DNA of 5,471 bases, from assembly GCA_965366365.1 (NCBI GenBank), contig CBDUEV010000118.1:1-5471 (forward strand), written 5' to 3'. The notes below the pieces were generated by a model, which saw nothing but the letters and a program-made list of their open reading frames with translations, was not told the DNA's origin and searched no databases. Positions 4,549 through 5,471 of this stretch are shown piece after piece (the first letter of the stretch is position 1; every line of letters begins with the position of its first letter). The position numbers and the translations under genes are program-made. Source of the stretch: CBDUEV01 sp965366365 (lineage in GTDB: Bacteria; Actinomycetota; Acidimicrobiia; Spongiisociales; JAENVV01).

Positions 4549-5471
4549 CTACCGTGGCTCGGAAGCGCTCCTGCCAGGCGCCGATACGCCGTCGATGGTC
4601 ACCGCCCACCTCCCGCGGACCGAGTTGACGAGCTCCACCACCTCGGCCCCGAGGAGATCTTCGACGGTGATCACCCGCTCCGCCACGGATCCCTCCTCGA
4701 CGAGTTGGGCCCGCGCCACACCGGGCAGGCAACCGGACGAGATGGGCGGGGTGAGCCACTGGCCGTCGAGACGCACGAGAAGGTTGGCGATCGTCGATTC
4801 GGTGACCTCGCCACGGTCGTTGACCAGGATCACGTCGTCCGCTGAGGCGTGTCGCACCCGGCGCATGTCGTAGGCCGTCCGATTGGTGGTCTTGTGGAAG
4901 AGGAACGGGTCGGAAATATCGAGCGGATCGTCGTCGATGACCACCCGATACGGCTCGGCCAGACGACTGAGATTGCTCACCTCGACCTCAACCCCACCGT
5001 CGCGATCAACCAACAGGCGGAGCCGGCTGGGGCCTGCATCTCGCCCCGCCACCGCCCGTTCGAGGCTGGCCAGCATCACGGAACGATCACACGGGAAGGC
5101 GAAATAGGATGCCGATTCCTCCAACCTGTCGAGGTGGCGGTCGAGGAGAACGAAACCCTCGTCTGCCTCCCACCGAATCGTCTCGAGCAGCCGGAACAAT
5201 TGACGACTGCGAGTGAGCACCCTGGCTTTGACCAGCATCTCTTCGTACTCACCGGCCGCCGACGAATCGAAGACGATGCCGCCACCAACGCCGTACTCGG
5301 CGTCACCGTCCTCGACGTCCACCACCACGGTGCGGATGGCGACCGAGAAGGCTGCAGCCGGGCCGTCGGCGCCAGGGGGCGCCAAGTAGCCGATGGCCCC
5401 GCAGTACACGCCGCGAGGATGATCCTCGAGCTCGGCGATGATCTCCATGGTGCGCACCTTGGGGGCGCCGG
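4549..5471 (-). CDS. pabBC: Fused aminodeoxychorismate synthase component I / aminodeoxychorismate lyase (5' end beyond window)
   Basis: The last 306 residues are visible (frame from 5469); the start lies beyond the right edge. Residues about 1-85 are the end of the chorismate-binding domain of the PabB/TrpE family: GAPKVRTMEIIAELE (1-15), RGVYCGAIGYL (19-29), FSVAIRTV (41-48) and YGVGGGIVFDSSAAGEYEE (59-77). This domain aminates chorismate, with ammonia from a PabA glutaminase. Residues about 90-290 are a class IV aminotransferase-fold lyase (PabC), which releases pyruvate to give 4-aminobenzoate for folate. FHKTTNRTAYD carries the PLP Lys193, NDRGEVTEST carries the conserved Glu224, and SGCLPGVAR is the cofactor-phosphate loop. 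The linker between domains is only a few residues, as in known PabB-PabC fusions. The stop is TAG at 4549-4551. TrpE alone is excluded by the lyase domain; D-amino-acid transaminase is a weaker alternative for the C-terminal part. Confidence 0.92.
   Translation of the reverse strand, partial: GAPKVRTMEIIAELEDHPRGVYCGAIGYLAPPGADGPAAAFSVAIRTVVVDVEDGDAEYGVGGGIVFDSSAAGEYEEMLVKARVLTRSRQLFRLLETIRWEADEGFVLLDRHLDRLEESASYFAFPCDRSVMLASLERAVAGRDAGPSRLRLLVDRDGGVEVEVSNLSRLAEPYRVVIDDDPLDISDPFLFHKTTNRTAYDMRRVRHASADDVILVNDRGEVTESTIANLLVRLDGQWLTPPISSGCLPGVARAQLVEEGSVAERVITVEDLLGAEVVELVNSVRGRWAVTIDGVSAPGRSASEPR

Noticed and set aside
4538..4759. Upstream extension of the stress-protein frame to 4759
   Set aside because: It overlaps the well-supported PabC C-terminus out of frame and is Arg/Gly-rich; the UspA fold begins right after the ATG at 4537.
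1..5471. CRISPR array, insertion sequence ends, long direct repeats or rRNA
   Set aside because: No regularly spaced repeats, transposase motifs or rRNA-like segments were seen on either strand.

Overview
The window is GC-rich, uses GTG as well as ATG starts, and carries a tRNA gene without an encoded CCA end. It also has a Thr/Ser-rich lipoprotein linker and a fused PabB-PabC gene. Together these suggest a high-GC Gram-positive-like bacterium, probably an actinomycete and perhaps of the Acidimicrobiia type. This placement is inference from style, not from a marker gene. Every supportable gene lies on the minus strand, so the window is best read from its right end to its left end.

Right part (5471 to about 2566) looks like ordinary chromosome. 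It begins with the 3' part of a fused para-aminobenzoate gene: the end of the chorismate-binding PabB domain followed by a complete PabC aminodeoxychorismate lyase domain, for folate synthesis. Eleven bases later a tandem universal stress protein begins, probably in the same transcript. After a 70-base gap comes a membrane-bound diguanylate cyclase with an intact GGDEF active site and an intact RxxD inhibitory site. A tRNA gene with anticodon CAT follows (elongator Met or lysidine-type Ile2), with a TACAAT -10 box just ahead of it.

Left part (about 2565 to 1) looks more like accessory or decaying sequence. An intact cytoplasmic alpha/beta hydrolase is followed by about 480 bases of broken genes: an Imm5-like 'putative immunity protein' gene interrupted by two +1 frameshifts, joined to the C-terminal half of a RelE/ParE-type toxin gene that has its own frameshift. 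The two remnants meet or overlap at about 1041-1052. After roughly 200 bases of intergenic DNA comes the 5' part of a lipoprotein alpha/beta hydrolase that runs off the left edge. Its start codon sits where a promoter-like sequence would place the transcription start, so it may be leaderless.

I did not find a convincing new multi-gene system. The most interesting items are the frameshifted immunity/toxin remnant next to a tRNA gene, the possible leaderless lipoprotein promoter, and the short hairpin directly ahead of the diguanylate cyclase start.
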